From an uncultured Clostridia bacterium (GTDB lineage Bacteria > Bacillota > Clostridia > TANB77 > CAG-508): a stretch of 13,836 nucleotides of DNA. This document shows, one piece after another, positions 5,149 to 13,078 of this stretch. The stretch is from the NCBI GenBank assembly GCA_948777935.1, contig CAQDYY010000002.1, forward strand, positions 1 to 13,836, written 5' to 3'. The notes under the pieces were generated by a model. The model was not told where the DNA came from. It worked only from the letters and a program-made list of their open reading frames with translations, and ran no database searches. Position 1 is the first letter of the stretch. Each line of letters begins with the position of its first letter. A program made the translations under genes and the position numbers.

Positions 5149-8100
5149 ATGAGTCGTTTACTTCATGTTGGATTAGATGTTGGTTCTACTACTGTTAAAG
5201 TTGTAGTATTAGATGACAAATTAAATCCTATTGATATGTCTTACAAAAGACACTTTTCAGATACTAAAAATACAGTTTGTGATGTTTTAACAGAACTTAC
5301 TATAAAATATAATAATTGTAACTTTACTATTGCACTGACTGGCTCTGGTGCTATGAGTGCTGCAAATTTTTTAGATTTACCTTTTATTCAAGAAGTTGTT
5401 TCTTGTAAAAGAGCTGTTGAAAAATATATTCCTGAAACAGATGTAGTTATCGAACTTGGTGGTGAGGATGCTAAAATTATTTATTTTGATCAATTTATGG
5501 AACAACGTATGAACGGTACTTGTGCTGGTGGCACGGGTGCCTTTATTGACCAGATGGCTTCTTTATTAAATACTGATACATCTGGTTTAAATGAACTTGC
5601 AAAAAACTATCAAACAATTTATCCTATTGCTTCTCGTTGTGGTGTTTTTGCAAAAACTGACATTCAACCTTTATTAAATGAAGGAGCTAGAAAAGAAGAT
5701 ATTGCTGCTTCTATTTTTCAAGCTGTTGTTAATCAAACAATTAGTGGGCTTGCTTGTGGTAGACCAATTCGCGGAACGGTTGCTTTTTTAGGAGGTCCTT
5801 TAAATTACTTATCGGAATTAAGAAATCGTTTTATCGAAACTTTACATCTTACAGAAGATACAACTATAGTACCTAATGAAGCACACTTATTAGTCGCAAA
5901 AGGTGCTGCTCTTGATTCTATTTGTGTATCTCCTATTTCTGTAGAAAAATTAAAAAGCAAAATTGAAGTATTGCGTATTTCTCGTGATACAACAACTGAA
6001 CCCTTAAGCCCTTTATTTTCTATTGACGCTGATTATGATAATTTTAAAAAAAGACATCAAAATGATATGGTAGAAAAAAATATTCTTTCTACTTATTGTG
6101 GTGATTGTTATATTGGAATTGATGCTGGTTCTACTACTACTAAATTAGTGTTAATTGATAATGATGGAAAACTACTTTATTCGTTGTATGGAAGTAATGA
6201 AGGAAATCCTCTAAATAGTGTTATAAAAATGCTAAAACAATTATATAGTGATTTGCCTAATGGTGCTATTATTCGTTATAGTGGTGTTACTGGTTATGGT
6301 GAAAAACTAATTCAAAATGCTTTAAATATAGATTTAAATGAAATAGAAACTATTGCACATTATACTGCTGCAAAACAGTTTATGCCAAATGTTACTAGTA
6401 TCGTTGATATTGGTGGACAAGATATGAAATATATACGTATTAAAAATGGAAATATTGATAATATTATGCTAAATGAAGCTTGCTCTTCTGGTTGTGGCTC
6501 TTTTATTGAAACATTTGCAAAAAGTTTAAATCTCTCAATATCTGAGTTTGTAGAGGAAGCTATTAATTCAAGGCACCCTGTTGATTTAGGCTCAAGATGT
6601 ACTGTATTTATGAATTCAAAAATTAAACAAGCTCAAAAAGAAGGCTATACTGTTGGTGATATTTCTGCTGGTCTTTCATATTCTGTTATTAAGAATGCTA
6701 TTCAAAAGGTTATGAAAGTAAGAGATATTAAAACTTTAGGAGATCATATTGTTGTACAAGGAGGCACTTTTTACAATGATGCTGTTCTTCGTGCTTTTGA
6801 ATTAATTGTTGGAAAAAATGTGATAAGACCTGATATTTCTGGACTTATGGGAGCTTTTGGTGTAGCTCTTCTTGCTAAAGAACAATATGAATCAAATTTT
6901 GATATGGAATACCATTCTACTATTTGTAAATTAGAAGATTTAGATAAATTAGATATTAATATTACACATACTAGATGTAATGGTTGTGAAAATCATTGCT
7001 TACTTACAATTAATAAATTTGGTAATGGAAAAAAATATATTTCTGGTAACCGTTGTGAACGTGGAGCTGGTATTACTTCAAATAATGCAAATCTACCAAA
7101 CTTAATGAAATATAAGTTTGAAAGAATTTTTGGATATACACCACTAGAAGAAGTTAGTGCTCCACGTGGAACAATTGGTATTCCTCGAGTATTAAATATG
7201 TATGAAGATTATCCTTTTTGGTTTACTTTTTTTACTAATTTAGGTTTTCGTGTAATCTTATCTGAAAAAAGTACTAGACACACTTATGAAAAAGGTATGG
7301 AATCTATGCCTTCTGAATCAGTTTGCTATCCAGCAAAACTTGCACATGGACATATTATTAGCTTATTAGATAAAGGAATTACAACTATTTTTTACCCTTG
7401 TATTCCATATTCTAGAAAGGAATTTGAAAAATCTGACAATCACTATAATTGCCCTATTGTTATTTCTTACTCAGAAGTATTAAAAAATAACATCGAGGAA
7501 CTAAAAAATTCTAATATTAAATTTATAAATCCTTTTTTGCCTTTAGATGCAAAAAATTTGACACAACGTATTTTAGAATTAGATGAATTTAAAGAATACA
7601 ATTTTACGAAAAAAGAATTAGTTAAAGCTGCTCTTTTAGCAGAGGAAGAATATCAAAAAGTAAGGCAAGACATTCATAGTAAAGGTCAAGAAGCTCTAAA
7701 ATATATTGAAGAAAATAATTTAAAAGGTATTGTTTTGGCAGGTCGCCCTTATCATGTAGATCCCGAAATTAATCATGGTATAGATACTTTAATCACTAGT
7801 CTTGGCTTATGTGTTCTTACGGAAGATGGCATTTCAAATTTATCCGAAGTAAAACGTCCTTTACGTGTTGTTGATCAGTGGATGTTTCACGCAAGACTTT
7901 ATTCTGCTGCAGAATTTGTTGGAAAACATGACAATTTAGAACTAGTACAATTAAATTCTTTTGGATGTGGAGTTGATGCTGTTACCACTGACCAAGTAGA
8001 AGAAATACTTTCAAGTTATGAGAAAATGTATACTTTAATAAAAATTGATGAAGTAAACAATTTAGGTGCTGTTCGTATTCGTATTCGTTCTTTACTTGCT

Positions 8101-9468
8101 AGTATGAATAAACGCTTATCTCAAAATAACAGTTGTCACAATTGTGGAAAATATGAAATAAATAAAATTCCTTTTACAAAAGAAATGAAAAAAGATTATA
8201 CTATTTTAGTTCCACAAATGGCACCTATACATTTCGAATTAATAGTAGATTCTGTAAAATCAGAAGGATATAATGTTGAATTATTACGTGAATGTACCTC
8301 TCATACAGTTGAAGTTGGTTTAAAATATGTAAATAACGATGCTTGTTATCCCTCAATTTTAACAACTGGTCAATTTATTGAAGCTCTTGAATCTGGCAAA
8401 TATGATTTGAATAAAACTGCTTTAATAATGTCTCAAACTGGTGGAGGCTGTCGTGCTACAAATTATATTGGTTTTATCCGTAAAGCCTTGAAAGATGCAG
8501 GGTTTGAAAATATTCCTGTTATTTCATTTAACCTAGTAGGAATGGAAAAAAATCCTGGATTTTCATTAACTATTCCATTATTAGAAAAACTAATACGTAG
8601 CATTATATATGGAGATCTACTTCAAAAAATGTTAACTAAAAACAGAGCCTACGAATTACATGAAGGTGAGACACAAAAACTATTTAATATATGGATGCAA
8701 AAATGTAAAAATATTTTAGAGCACGGAAACTCTAAACAGTTTAAACAAAGTATTTATGAAATTGTAAGTGATTTTGAAAAAATTGAGTTAGATACTTCTA
8801 TAAGAAAACCTAAAGTAGGCATTGTAGGGGAAGTATTAGTCAAGTATCATCCTTTTGGGAATAATTATATAGCAGATCTCTTAGAAAATGAAGGTGCAGA
8901 AGTAATTTTACCAGATTTTATGGGATTTATAAAATTTATGGCTACACATAAAATTACTTTTAATCATTTATTAAAAATAAACAAAACATCTTCAAAAATA
9001 TCAAAAATTGCTATTAAACTTATAGATCTTTTTGAAAAAGACTTAAAAATTGCATTATCAAATTCAAAAAAAGATTATTTACCACCTTGTGATATATGGT
9101 ATTTAGAAAATAAAGTAAAAGATATATTATCTCTTGGAAATCAAACTGGTGAAGGTTGGTTTTTAACAGCTGAAATGGTCGAATATATAGAACATGATAT
9201 TCCAAATATTGTTTGTATTCAACCATTTGCATGTTTGCCAAATCACGTTGTTGGAAAAGGAGTTATAAAAACAATTAGATCAAAATATCCAGAAGCAAAT
9301 ATTTCTCCTATTGATTATGATCCTGGAGCAAGTCAAGCTAATCAAACAAATAGAATAAAATTATTAATGACTGTTGCAAAAGATAATTTAAAATTAAAAC
9401 AAAATTCAAAAGAAAAAATAAAAGAAGAAAATAATTTTGAAATTAATCCTAATTTAATACACAAATAA
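5149..9468 (+). CDS. Large 2-hydroxyacyl-CoA dehydratase activase-like protein (tandem BadF/BadG ATPase, DUF2229, dehydratase-like C-terminus)
   Basis: This 1,439-aa cytoplasmic protein starts at the ATG at 5149, which has GGAAGG 8 nt upstream. A TTG ten codons earlier is less likely. Two ASKHA ATPase modules follow each other. Module 1 has the phosphate loop GLDVGST (8-14), ELGGEDAK, NGTCAGGTGAF with C125, and SRCGVFAKTD with C164. Module 2 has GIDAGST (about 323-329), VDIGGQDMK, EACSSGCGSF with C445 and C449, and SRCTVFMNS with C484. A linker has CxxCxxxC plus one more Cys (C610, C613, C617, C636). A DUF2229-like region follows (about 675-890, GIPRVLNMYEDYPFW, SESVCYPAKLAHGH, AGRPYHVDPEINHG). 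The end (about 1015-1439) resembles a dehydratase subunit (DACYPSILTTGQFIEAL, QTGGGCRATNY). In HgdC-type activases a homodimer holds one [4Fe-4S] cluster and drives an electron with ATP. Here the duplication would allow that within one chain. Proteins of this layout are widespread in anaerobes, with unknown substrate. Confidence 0.95.
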   Translation: MSRLLHVGLDVGSTTVKVVVLDDKLNPIDMSYKRHFSDTKNTVCDVLTELTIKYNNCNFTIALTGSGAMSAANFLDLPFIQEVVSCKRAVEKYIPETDVVIELGGEDAKIIYFDQFMEQRMNGTCAGGTGAFIDQMASLLNTDTSGLNELAKNYQTIYPIASRCGVFAKTDIQPLLNEGARKEDIAASIFQAVVNQTISGLACGRPIRGTVAFLGGPLNYLSELRNRFIETLHLTEDTTIVPNEAHLLVAKGAALDSICVSPISVEKLKSKIEVLRISRDTTTEPLSPLFSIDADYDNFKKRHQNDMVEKNILSTYCGDCYIGIDAGSTTTKLVLIDNDGKLLYSLYGSNEGNPLNSVIKMLKQLYSDLPNGAIIRYSGVTGYGEKLIQNALNIDLNEIETIAHYTAAKQFMPNVTSIVDIGGQDMKYIRIKNGNIDNIMLNEACSSGCGSFIETFAKSLNLSISEFVEEAINSRHPVDLGSRCTVFMNSKIKQAQKEGYTVGDISAGLSYSVIKNAIQKVMKVRDIKTLGDHIVVQGGTFYNDAVLRAFELIVGKNVIRPDISGLMGAFGVALLAKEQYESNFDMEYHSTICKLEDLDKLDINITHTRCNGCENHCLLTINKFGNGKKYISGNRCERGAGITSNNANLPNLMKYKFERIFGYTPLEEVSAPRGTIGIPRVLNMYEDYPFWFTFFTNLGFRVILSEKSTRHTYEKGMESMPSESVCYPAKLAHGHIISLLDKGITTIFYPCIPYSRKEFEKSDNHYNCPIVISYSEVLKNNIEELKNSNIKFINPFLPLDAKNLTQRILELDEFKEYNFTKKELVKAALLAEEEYQKVRQDIHSKGQEALKYIEENNLKGIVLAGRPYHVDPEINHGIDTLITSLGLCVLTEDGISNLSEVKRPLRVVDQWMFHARLYSAAEFVGKHDNLELVQLNSFGCGVDAVTTDQVEEILSSYEKMYTLIKIDEVNNLGAVRIRIRSLLASMNKRLSQNNSCHNCGKYEINKIPFTKEMKKDYTILVPQMAPIHFELIVDSVKSEGYNVELLRECTSHTVEVGLKYVNNDACYPSILTTGQFIEALESGKYDLNKTALIMSQTGGGCRATNYIGFIRKALKDAGFENIPVISFNLVGMEKNPGFSLTIPLLEKLIRSIIYGDLLQKMLTKNRAYELHEGETQKLFNIWMQKCKNILEHGNSKQFKQSIYEIVSDFEKIELDTSIRKPKVGIVGEVLVKYHPFGNNYIADLLENEGAEVILPDFMGFIKFMATHKITFNHLLKINKTSSKISKIAIKLIDLFEKDLKIALSNSKKDYLPPCDIWYLENKVKDILSLGNQTGEGWFLTAEMVEYIEHDIPNIVCIQPFACLPNHVVGKGVIKTIRSKYPEANISPIDYDPGASQANQTNRIKLLMTVAKDNLKLKQNSKEKIKEENNFEINPNLIHK

Positions 9469-9484
9469 TTTTATATCACTTATA

Positions 9485-9523
9485 AAAAAGAAGAAAACAA
9501 TTTTATATAATTTTCTTCTTTTT
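9485..9523 (+). terminator. Terminator of the activase gene
   Basis: A perfect 13-bp stem, AAAAAGAAGAAAA (9485-9497) and TTTTCTTCTTTTT (9511-9523), has a 13-nt loop and starts 16 nt after the stop codon. The descending arm itself supplies the T tract. The stem is A/T-rich, so its strength is uncertain. Confidence 0.7.
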
Positions 9524-10597
9524 ATATATTTTTATTTTACATATTTTATTTTATATTTTTAATTTTATATTACTTATTTTTTAATTTAACTTTCTTTATT
9601 TTCAAATATATAATTTTATACCACATAAATATTTTTATATTCTTTATACTAAATAATAAGAAATATTTATTAATTTTATTTTATTAACATATTTTGAGGA
9701 CATATTACTACCGTTTTTTAGTTTTCATAACTCAATTATGTCTATTAATTAGCTTTTAGTGGTTTACGTAATTTTTTTATCGCCAAAAATTGTTATAAAA
9801 TTTTAAATTTGTAGTTAGATCTTAGTTTCTGACAAGAGATTATATATTTTACATAATGTCTTTTTTATATCAATATTATAAAATTGATAATTTATATCTT
9901 CTTAACTAGTACTTTACATTATAAAATGTGTCCTTAAATGTTATTTTTCAAATTATGTATACCTTTTTTCGCTTTTTAAGTGACTTCTAATTCTGTTATT
10001 TCCCTTAACTTTTATAGATTTTTTCTCTTTTTTATTATATTTTTGATATTTTAGTTTTTTATAAAACCTTTATATATCAACGTTTTTATATTTTAATTGT
10101 TTACATAAGTTTTTGTTGTTTTATATTTACTTAACTTATGCTATTTTCTTCTCTTTAATATTACTTTATAAGCTATATTTAGTATCAAAATTTGCCTAAT
10201 TCCCTATATAAAATGTCATTTTTTACAAATTCTGCACTCATTCTGCACTTATTCTGCTAAAATCCACTTTACTACATATCAATTTTTTAGTTCCACTATC
10301 ATCTTTTATCTATATTCAATCCATTCTATAACAAATTTCTAATTTTACATTACCTTTTTTACATTTTTTAGTTTACATTCGATTGTATTTAATTTATATA
10401 TGTGTTCTCACTATACCTACATTGTATTTTTCAATAAGAAAAATGCAAGTTTACACTTTAAAATATTGTTTTTTCCATGTTTTATTTTACAATTTTGTGC
10501 AATGTTTCGTTATTATTTTATATATTTCTACACTTTTTACAAATTTTTTATATATTTTTATATATTTTTAATTAATAAATGCTTAATTTTAATATTT
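9524..10597. other. Gene-free AT-rich interval between two convergent 3' ends
   Basis: About 1.07 kb lies between the end of the activase gene and the end of the leftward patatin gene. I see no ORF with a ribosome site and recognisable product. Stops are dense in all frames, and the small frames near 10383-10660 are low-complexity Phe/Tyr/Ile shadows. The plus strand is visibly richer in T than in A. The only ordered element I found is the 11-bp direct repeat at 10229-10259. It may be an eroded gene or spacer. Confidence 0.6.
10229..10259. repeat. Short 11-bp-period direct repeat, three copies
   Basis: ATTCTGCAC occurs at 10229-10237 and 10240-10248, followed by ATTCTGCTA at 10251-10259, a period of exactly 11 bp. 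This spacing of about one helical turn is what stacked protein sites look like. These are also among the few G/C-bearing words in this AT-rich interval. Function unknown. Confidence 0.45.
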
Positions 10598-11473
10598 TTA
10601 CTTAATATAATTTATTATTTTAATATCCTTTATTTTTTCTTTTGCTATTTTATATCCTAAATTATACAAATAATCTATTTTATTAATATCTAATAATTCT
10701 ATATTTTTTGTTTTTATTTTTAATAAATAATCTGCACCTGCTAATTCATAATTTGATAATTCATATGATAATAAGTCTATTGAATTTGTTATTACTTCTA
10801 TAATATTTTTGTCTTTTTTTCTATCAATATTAATATCTTTTTCAAATATAATAGAAATCACTTTTTCTGCACCATTTAATTTTGTTAATTTCCATGGAAC
10901 ATTTTCTCTAATTCCTCCATCTATTAATTTTGTATTTTTATATTTACATGGAGAGAATATTCCAGGATAACTACAACTTGCTTGAACTATTTTACCTATT
11001 TCATAATCATAAACATATTTTATATTATTTGAATAAATTGCTCTATTATTTTTTGAAGAAAATACATATAGTTTCCCATCATATAGATCTACTGTGGGTA
11101 TTATTAAATTCTTTTTAACTTGATTAATATTACTAATACCTTTTTCTCTACATGCTGTATCTATTATTTTTTTTATCTTATTTCCATTTGTTAGCCCATT
11201 TATAACTATCTTTCTTTCAAATATTAACCCCAAAATTGCTTTTAAAATATTAATTCCATCTACATATCTTATCTGTTTACAATATCTTTTAAATAATTTA
11301 TAAATTTCTTCTGATGAATACCCACATGCATATAATGTTGCAATAATACTTCCCGATGATGTTCCTGAAATATATTGAAAATTAATTCCTTCCTCCTCAA
11401 ACGCCTTTAACGCACCAATATGTGCCGCACCTTTAACACCACCACCAGAAAAGCAAATTCCTATATTATTCAT
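10598..11473 (-). CDS. Patatin-like phospholipase (RssA/YlbK family)
   Basis: This 291-aa protein has the complete patatin catalytic set. SGGGVKG (9-15) is the oxyanion hole, GTSSG (37-41) carries the nucleophile S39, and the DGG motif is at 185-187 with D185 as the second dyad residue (LIDGGIRENVPW). The conserved SCSYPGIFSPC stretch lies just before the Asp. There is no signal peptide, so it is probably cytoplasmic or loosely membrane-associated. Members of this bacterial family are predicted lipid acyl hydrolases, and the substrate here is unknown. A weak ribosome site GGGTG precedes the ATG at 11473. The gene stands alone, downstream of the tRNA-Ser unit and separated from it by a strong terminator. 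No clear terminator follows its stop. Confidence 0.93.
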   Translation of the reverse strand: MNNIGICFSGGGVKGAAHIGALKAFEEEGINFQYISGTSSGSIIATLYACGYSSEEIYKLFKRYCKQIRYVDGINILKAILGLIFERKIVINGLTNGNKIKKIIDTACREKGISNINQVKKNLIIPTVDLYDGKLYVFSSKNNRAIYSNNIKYVYDYEIGKIVQASCSYPGIFSPCKYKNTKLIDGGIRENVPWKLTKLNGAEKVISIIFEKDINIDRKKDKNIIEVITNSIDLLSYELSNYELAGADYLLKIKTKNIELLDINKIDYLYNLGYKIAKEKIKDIKIINYIK

Positions 11474-11522
11474 TTAACTTCACCCTATAACATCTTATTA
11501 TATAAATAAATTTATATGCATT

Positions 11523-11550
11523 AATATATAAAAACTCCCATTATGATCAA
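11523..11550 (-). promoter_or_regulatory. Possible promoter of the patatin gene
   Basis: On the minus strand TTGATC (11550-11545) and TATATT (11528-11523) are 16 nt apart. This is a weak match, placed between the tRNA terminator and the patatin ATG, where a promoter is needed. Other AT-rich -10-like sequences nearby make the exact choice uncertain. Confidence 0.3.
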
Positions 11551-11565
11551 CATTTTATATGATAT

Positions 11566-11599
11566 AAAAAAACACCAAATACTTTAAAGTACTTAGTGT
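11566..11599 (-). terminator. Terminator of the tRNA-Ser transcription unit
   Basis: On the minus strand ACACTAAGTACTT (11599-11587) pairs with AAGTATTTGGTGT (11584-11572), up to 13 bp with two G-T pairs, and ends in a run of seven T. It begins 6 nt after the tRNA-Ser(GCU) CCA end. The innermost pairs cannot all form because the gap is only 2 nt. Confidence 0.82.
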
Positions 11600-11604
11600 A
11601 ATTT

Positions 11605-11695
11605 TGGCGGAAGCGAGAGGATTTGAACCTCCGCGGCCCTTACGAACCCTAACTGTTTAGCAAACAGTCCCCTTCAACCACTTGGGTACGCCTCC
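11605..11695 (-). tRNA. tRNA-Ser, anticodon GCU
   Basis: The minus strand reads GGAGGCG at the 5' end and CGCTTCC-G-CCA at the 3' end, a full 7-bp acceptor stem (one G-T) with encoded CCA. The anticodon arm ACTGTTTGCTAAACAGT shows the anticodon GCT, which decodes AGC/AGU. The TTCAAAT T-loop and a long class II variable arm confirm a serine tRNA. It is 26 nt downstream of tRNA-Ser(UGA) and is the last gene of that unit. Confidence 0.97.
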
Positions 11696-11721
11696 AAATA
11701 ATTAGTTGTTCTTTATTAAAA

Positions 11722-11813
11722 TGGCGCAGAGGGTGGGATTCGAACCCACGGTAGGCTATAAACCTACGCCAATTTTCAAGACTGGTGCCATAAACCAACT
11801 CGACCACCTCTGC
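11722..11813 (-). tRNA. tRNA-Ser, anticodon UGA
   Basis: On the minus strand GCAGAGG pairs perfectly with CCTCTGC, followed by discriminator G and encoded CCA. The D-arm reads GGTCGAGTTGG, the anticodon loop CTTGAAA gives TGA, the T-arm is GTGGGTTCGAATCCCAC, and the variable arm is long, as expected of tRNA-Ser. It decodes UCN codons, mainly UCA. It is the first gene of a two-tRNA unit with the promoter at 11847-11876. Confidence 0.97.
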
Positions 11814-11816
11814 GTA

Positions 11817-11840
11817 TGTTACCAACTTTCGTCGGTAACA
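11817..11840 (-). other. Leader hairpin with GAAA tetraloop before tRNA-Ser(UGA)
   Basis: On the minus strand TGTTACCGAC-GAAA-GTTGGTAACA forms a 10-bp stem (one G-U) closed by a GNRA tetraloop. It lies between the predicted transcription start and the tRNA 5' end, only 3 nt upstream of it. It could act in RNase P processing of the precursor. It has no T tract, so it is not a typical terminator. Confidence 0.55.
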
Positions 11841-11846
11841 GTATAT

Positions 11847-11876
11847 ATATTAGCACATTTTTACCCTGCTTGTCAA
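11847..11876 (-). promoter_or_regulatory. Promoter of the tRNA-Ser unit
   Basis: On the minus strand TTGACA (11876-11871) lies 18 nt from TAATAT (11852-11847). The predicted start is just before the leader hairpin. The IS duplication begins 7 nt upstream of the -35 box. Confidence 0.65.
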
Positions 11877-11882
11877 TAGAAT

Positions 11883-11906
11883 TTTTTGTTTTTTATATAT
11901 TTAATT
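11883..11906. repeat. Left copy of 24-bp direct repeat flanking the IS (target duplication)
   Basis: These 24 bases (T5-G-T6-ATATAT-TTAATT) are identical to 13055-13078 on the other side of the IS. An exact repeat of this length abutting both ends is best read as a target-site duplication, although low complexity raises the chance of coincidence. Confidence 0.75.
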
Positions 11907-11955
11907 ACAGGTTCACAATAGATATGACACACCAAAAGTAGAAAATAAAAATTGA

Positions 11956-12022
11956 AGGAAATACCAAAATATTATAAAGTAGTTTTAACGATAAAACACT
12001 AAAAATATTGGAGGTATTTCCT
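11956..12022 (+). promoter_or_regulatory. Inverted repeat spanning the transposase ribosome site
   Basis: AGGAAATACC (11956-11965) is the exact complement of GGTATTTCCT (12013-12022), which begins inside the GGAGG ribosome site (12010-12014) and ends right before the ATG. An mRNA that started outside the element would contain both arms and could hide the translation start. A transcript starting between them would not. Confidence 0.5.
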
Positions 12023-12950
12023 ATGAGCAATAGTATAACACAGGATATACAATATAAGCAAACAGTTGTAGAATATTCGTATAGACATGGAGTAACAAAG
12101 GCAGCAATAAAATTTAAAATGTATAGAAAAACGATATATAGATGGAGAGAAGTACGATGGAATAGCAAAATCACTAAAAGGTAAATCAAGGAGACCCCAT
12201 AGCCATCCAAAAGAACATACAGAAAAAGAAATAAAAATGATAAAAGATTACAAAGTAAAAAATAAAGAAACAGGGTTAGTAGTACTATGGATAAAGTTAA
12301 AAAAGAAAGGTTACACACGAAGTGTAACAAGCCTATATAGAGTAATGCAATGAATAGGAATATACAAGAAAACAGGAAGTAAGAAAAAACAATATGAGCC
12401 AAAGCTATATCAACAAATAACACATCCATGAGAAAGAGTGCAAGTAGATGTAAAATATGTACCATTAAACTGTTTAACAAAAGAGATAAAAGAGCAAGAT
12501 GGAAGATATTATCAATACACAGCAATAGATGAATATACAAGAAAAAAGATATTATGGGCGAGTAAAGAGCATAGTACATATGCATTAGAAGAATTTTTAA
12601 AAATAATAGTAAAAAGATTTCCATTTAAAATAGAATGTATACAAACGGATAATGGTACAGAATTTACAAACAGATTAAATCCACAAGGAACGAATAGAAA
12701 GACAAAATTCAAGAAGGCGTTAGAGAAATTAGAAATAAAGCACAAATTGATAAAGCCCTAAACACCAAGACATAATGGAAAAGTAGAAAAAAGTCATAGA
12801 AAAGATCAAGAAAGATTTTATTACAAAAAAGAATTTGAGAGAAAACTAGGATATTGGGAAAAAGAATATAATAATTTTCCAATTAAGCAATTAGGATGGA
12901 AAAGTCCAAATGAGCAATTAAAAGAATATAAACTTAAGGAAAGTGCATAA
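12023..12950 (+). pseudogene. DDE transposase (IS1202/IS481-type), inactivated
   Basis: The original protein was about 309 aa. An ATG at 12023 has GGAGG 8 nt upstream. An N-terminal helix-turn-helix (residues about 10-45, YKQTVVEYSYRHGVTKAAIK) is followed by an rve-type DDE domain. The catalytic motifs are still visible: QVDVKYV (first D), CIQTDNGTEF (second D) and NGKVEKSHRKD (E). The end, YNNFPIKQLGWKSPNEQL, is typical of the family. Lesions: a frameshift near 12150, where two bases are missing or one is extra after WRE; TGA at 12351; TGA at 12429, in place of a probable Gly or Trp; and TAA at 12759, just before TPRHNGKVE. No active transposase can be made. A 107-codon open stretch at 12438-12761 is only a piece of this gene. 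Confidence 0.92.
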
Positions 12951-12976
12951 AATGGAACATTTTATCAGTTTTTTTA
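12947..12976 (+). terminator. Possible terminator at the end of the transposase gene
   Basis: ATAAAATG-GAA-CATTTTAT (12947-12965) forms an 8-bp stem that overlaps the transposase stop codon, and seven T follow after three bases. The stem is weak in G/C. Confidence 0.4.
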
Positions 12977-13054
12977 AGTTTCTTAACGAAGTTGCGAAGA
13001 GCAGACTAAAGATATTTCTAAGAAAGTGTGACATATGTTTGACAAACCTACAAA

Positions 13055-13078
13055 TTTTTGTTTTTTATATATTTAATT
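13055..13078. repeat. Right copy of 24-bp direct repeat flanking the IS
   Basis: It is identical to 11883-11906. The two copies have not diverged although the transposase has collected at least four lesions. Confidence 0.75.

Larger units (their letters stand above)
11907..13054 (+). mobile_element. Degenerate insertion sequence, IS1202-like / IS481-related, about 1.15 kb
   Basis: One transposase pseudogene is bracketed by imperfect inverted ends. The left, from 11909 (AGGTT...A.A.ATATG.CACAC...TAGAAA), matches the reverse complement of the right, from 13049, at about 23 of 37 positions. Exact 24-bp direct repeats flank it. The IS1202 group is known for unusually long target duplications (about two dozen bp), which fits, and the transposase type agrees with that or the related IS481 group. 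The assignment is from memory of these families. The element is inserted directly upstream of the tRNA-Ser promoter. Confidence 0.8.

Noticed and set aside
10383..10660. Small overlapping ORFs rich in Phe/Tyr/Ile
   Set aside because: They are chance frames in T-rich spacer, and one runs into the patatin gene on the other strand.
12351..12431. Reassigned TGA codon (Trp or Gly), because two in-frame TGAs fall in conserved transposase sequence
   Set aside because: The same gene also has a TAA stop and a frameshift, and the long intact genes never use TGA inside their frames while TGG encodes Trp. A decayed pseudogene explains it.
11905..12624. 239-aa leftward ORF of mostly Leu/Phe/Ile
   Set aside because: It is a shadow of the A-rich transposase strand, with low-complexity content, no ribosome site, and it crosses the IS end.
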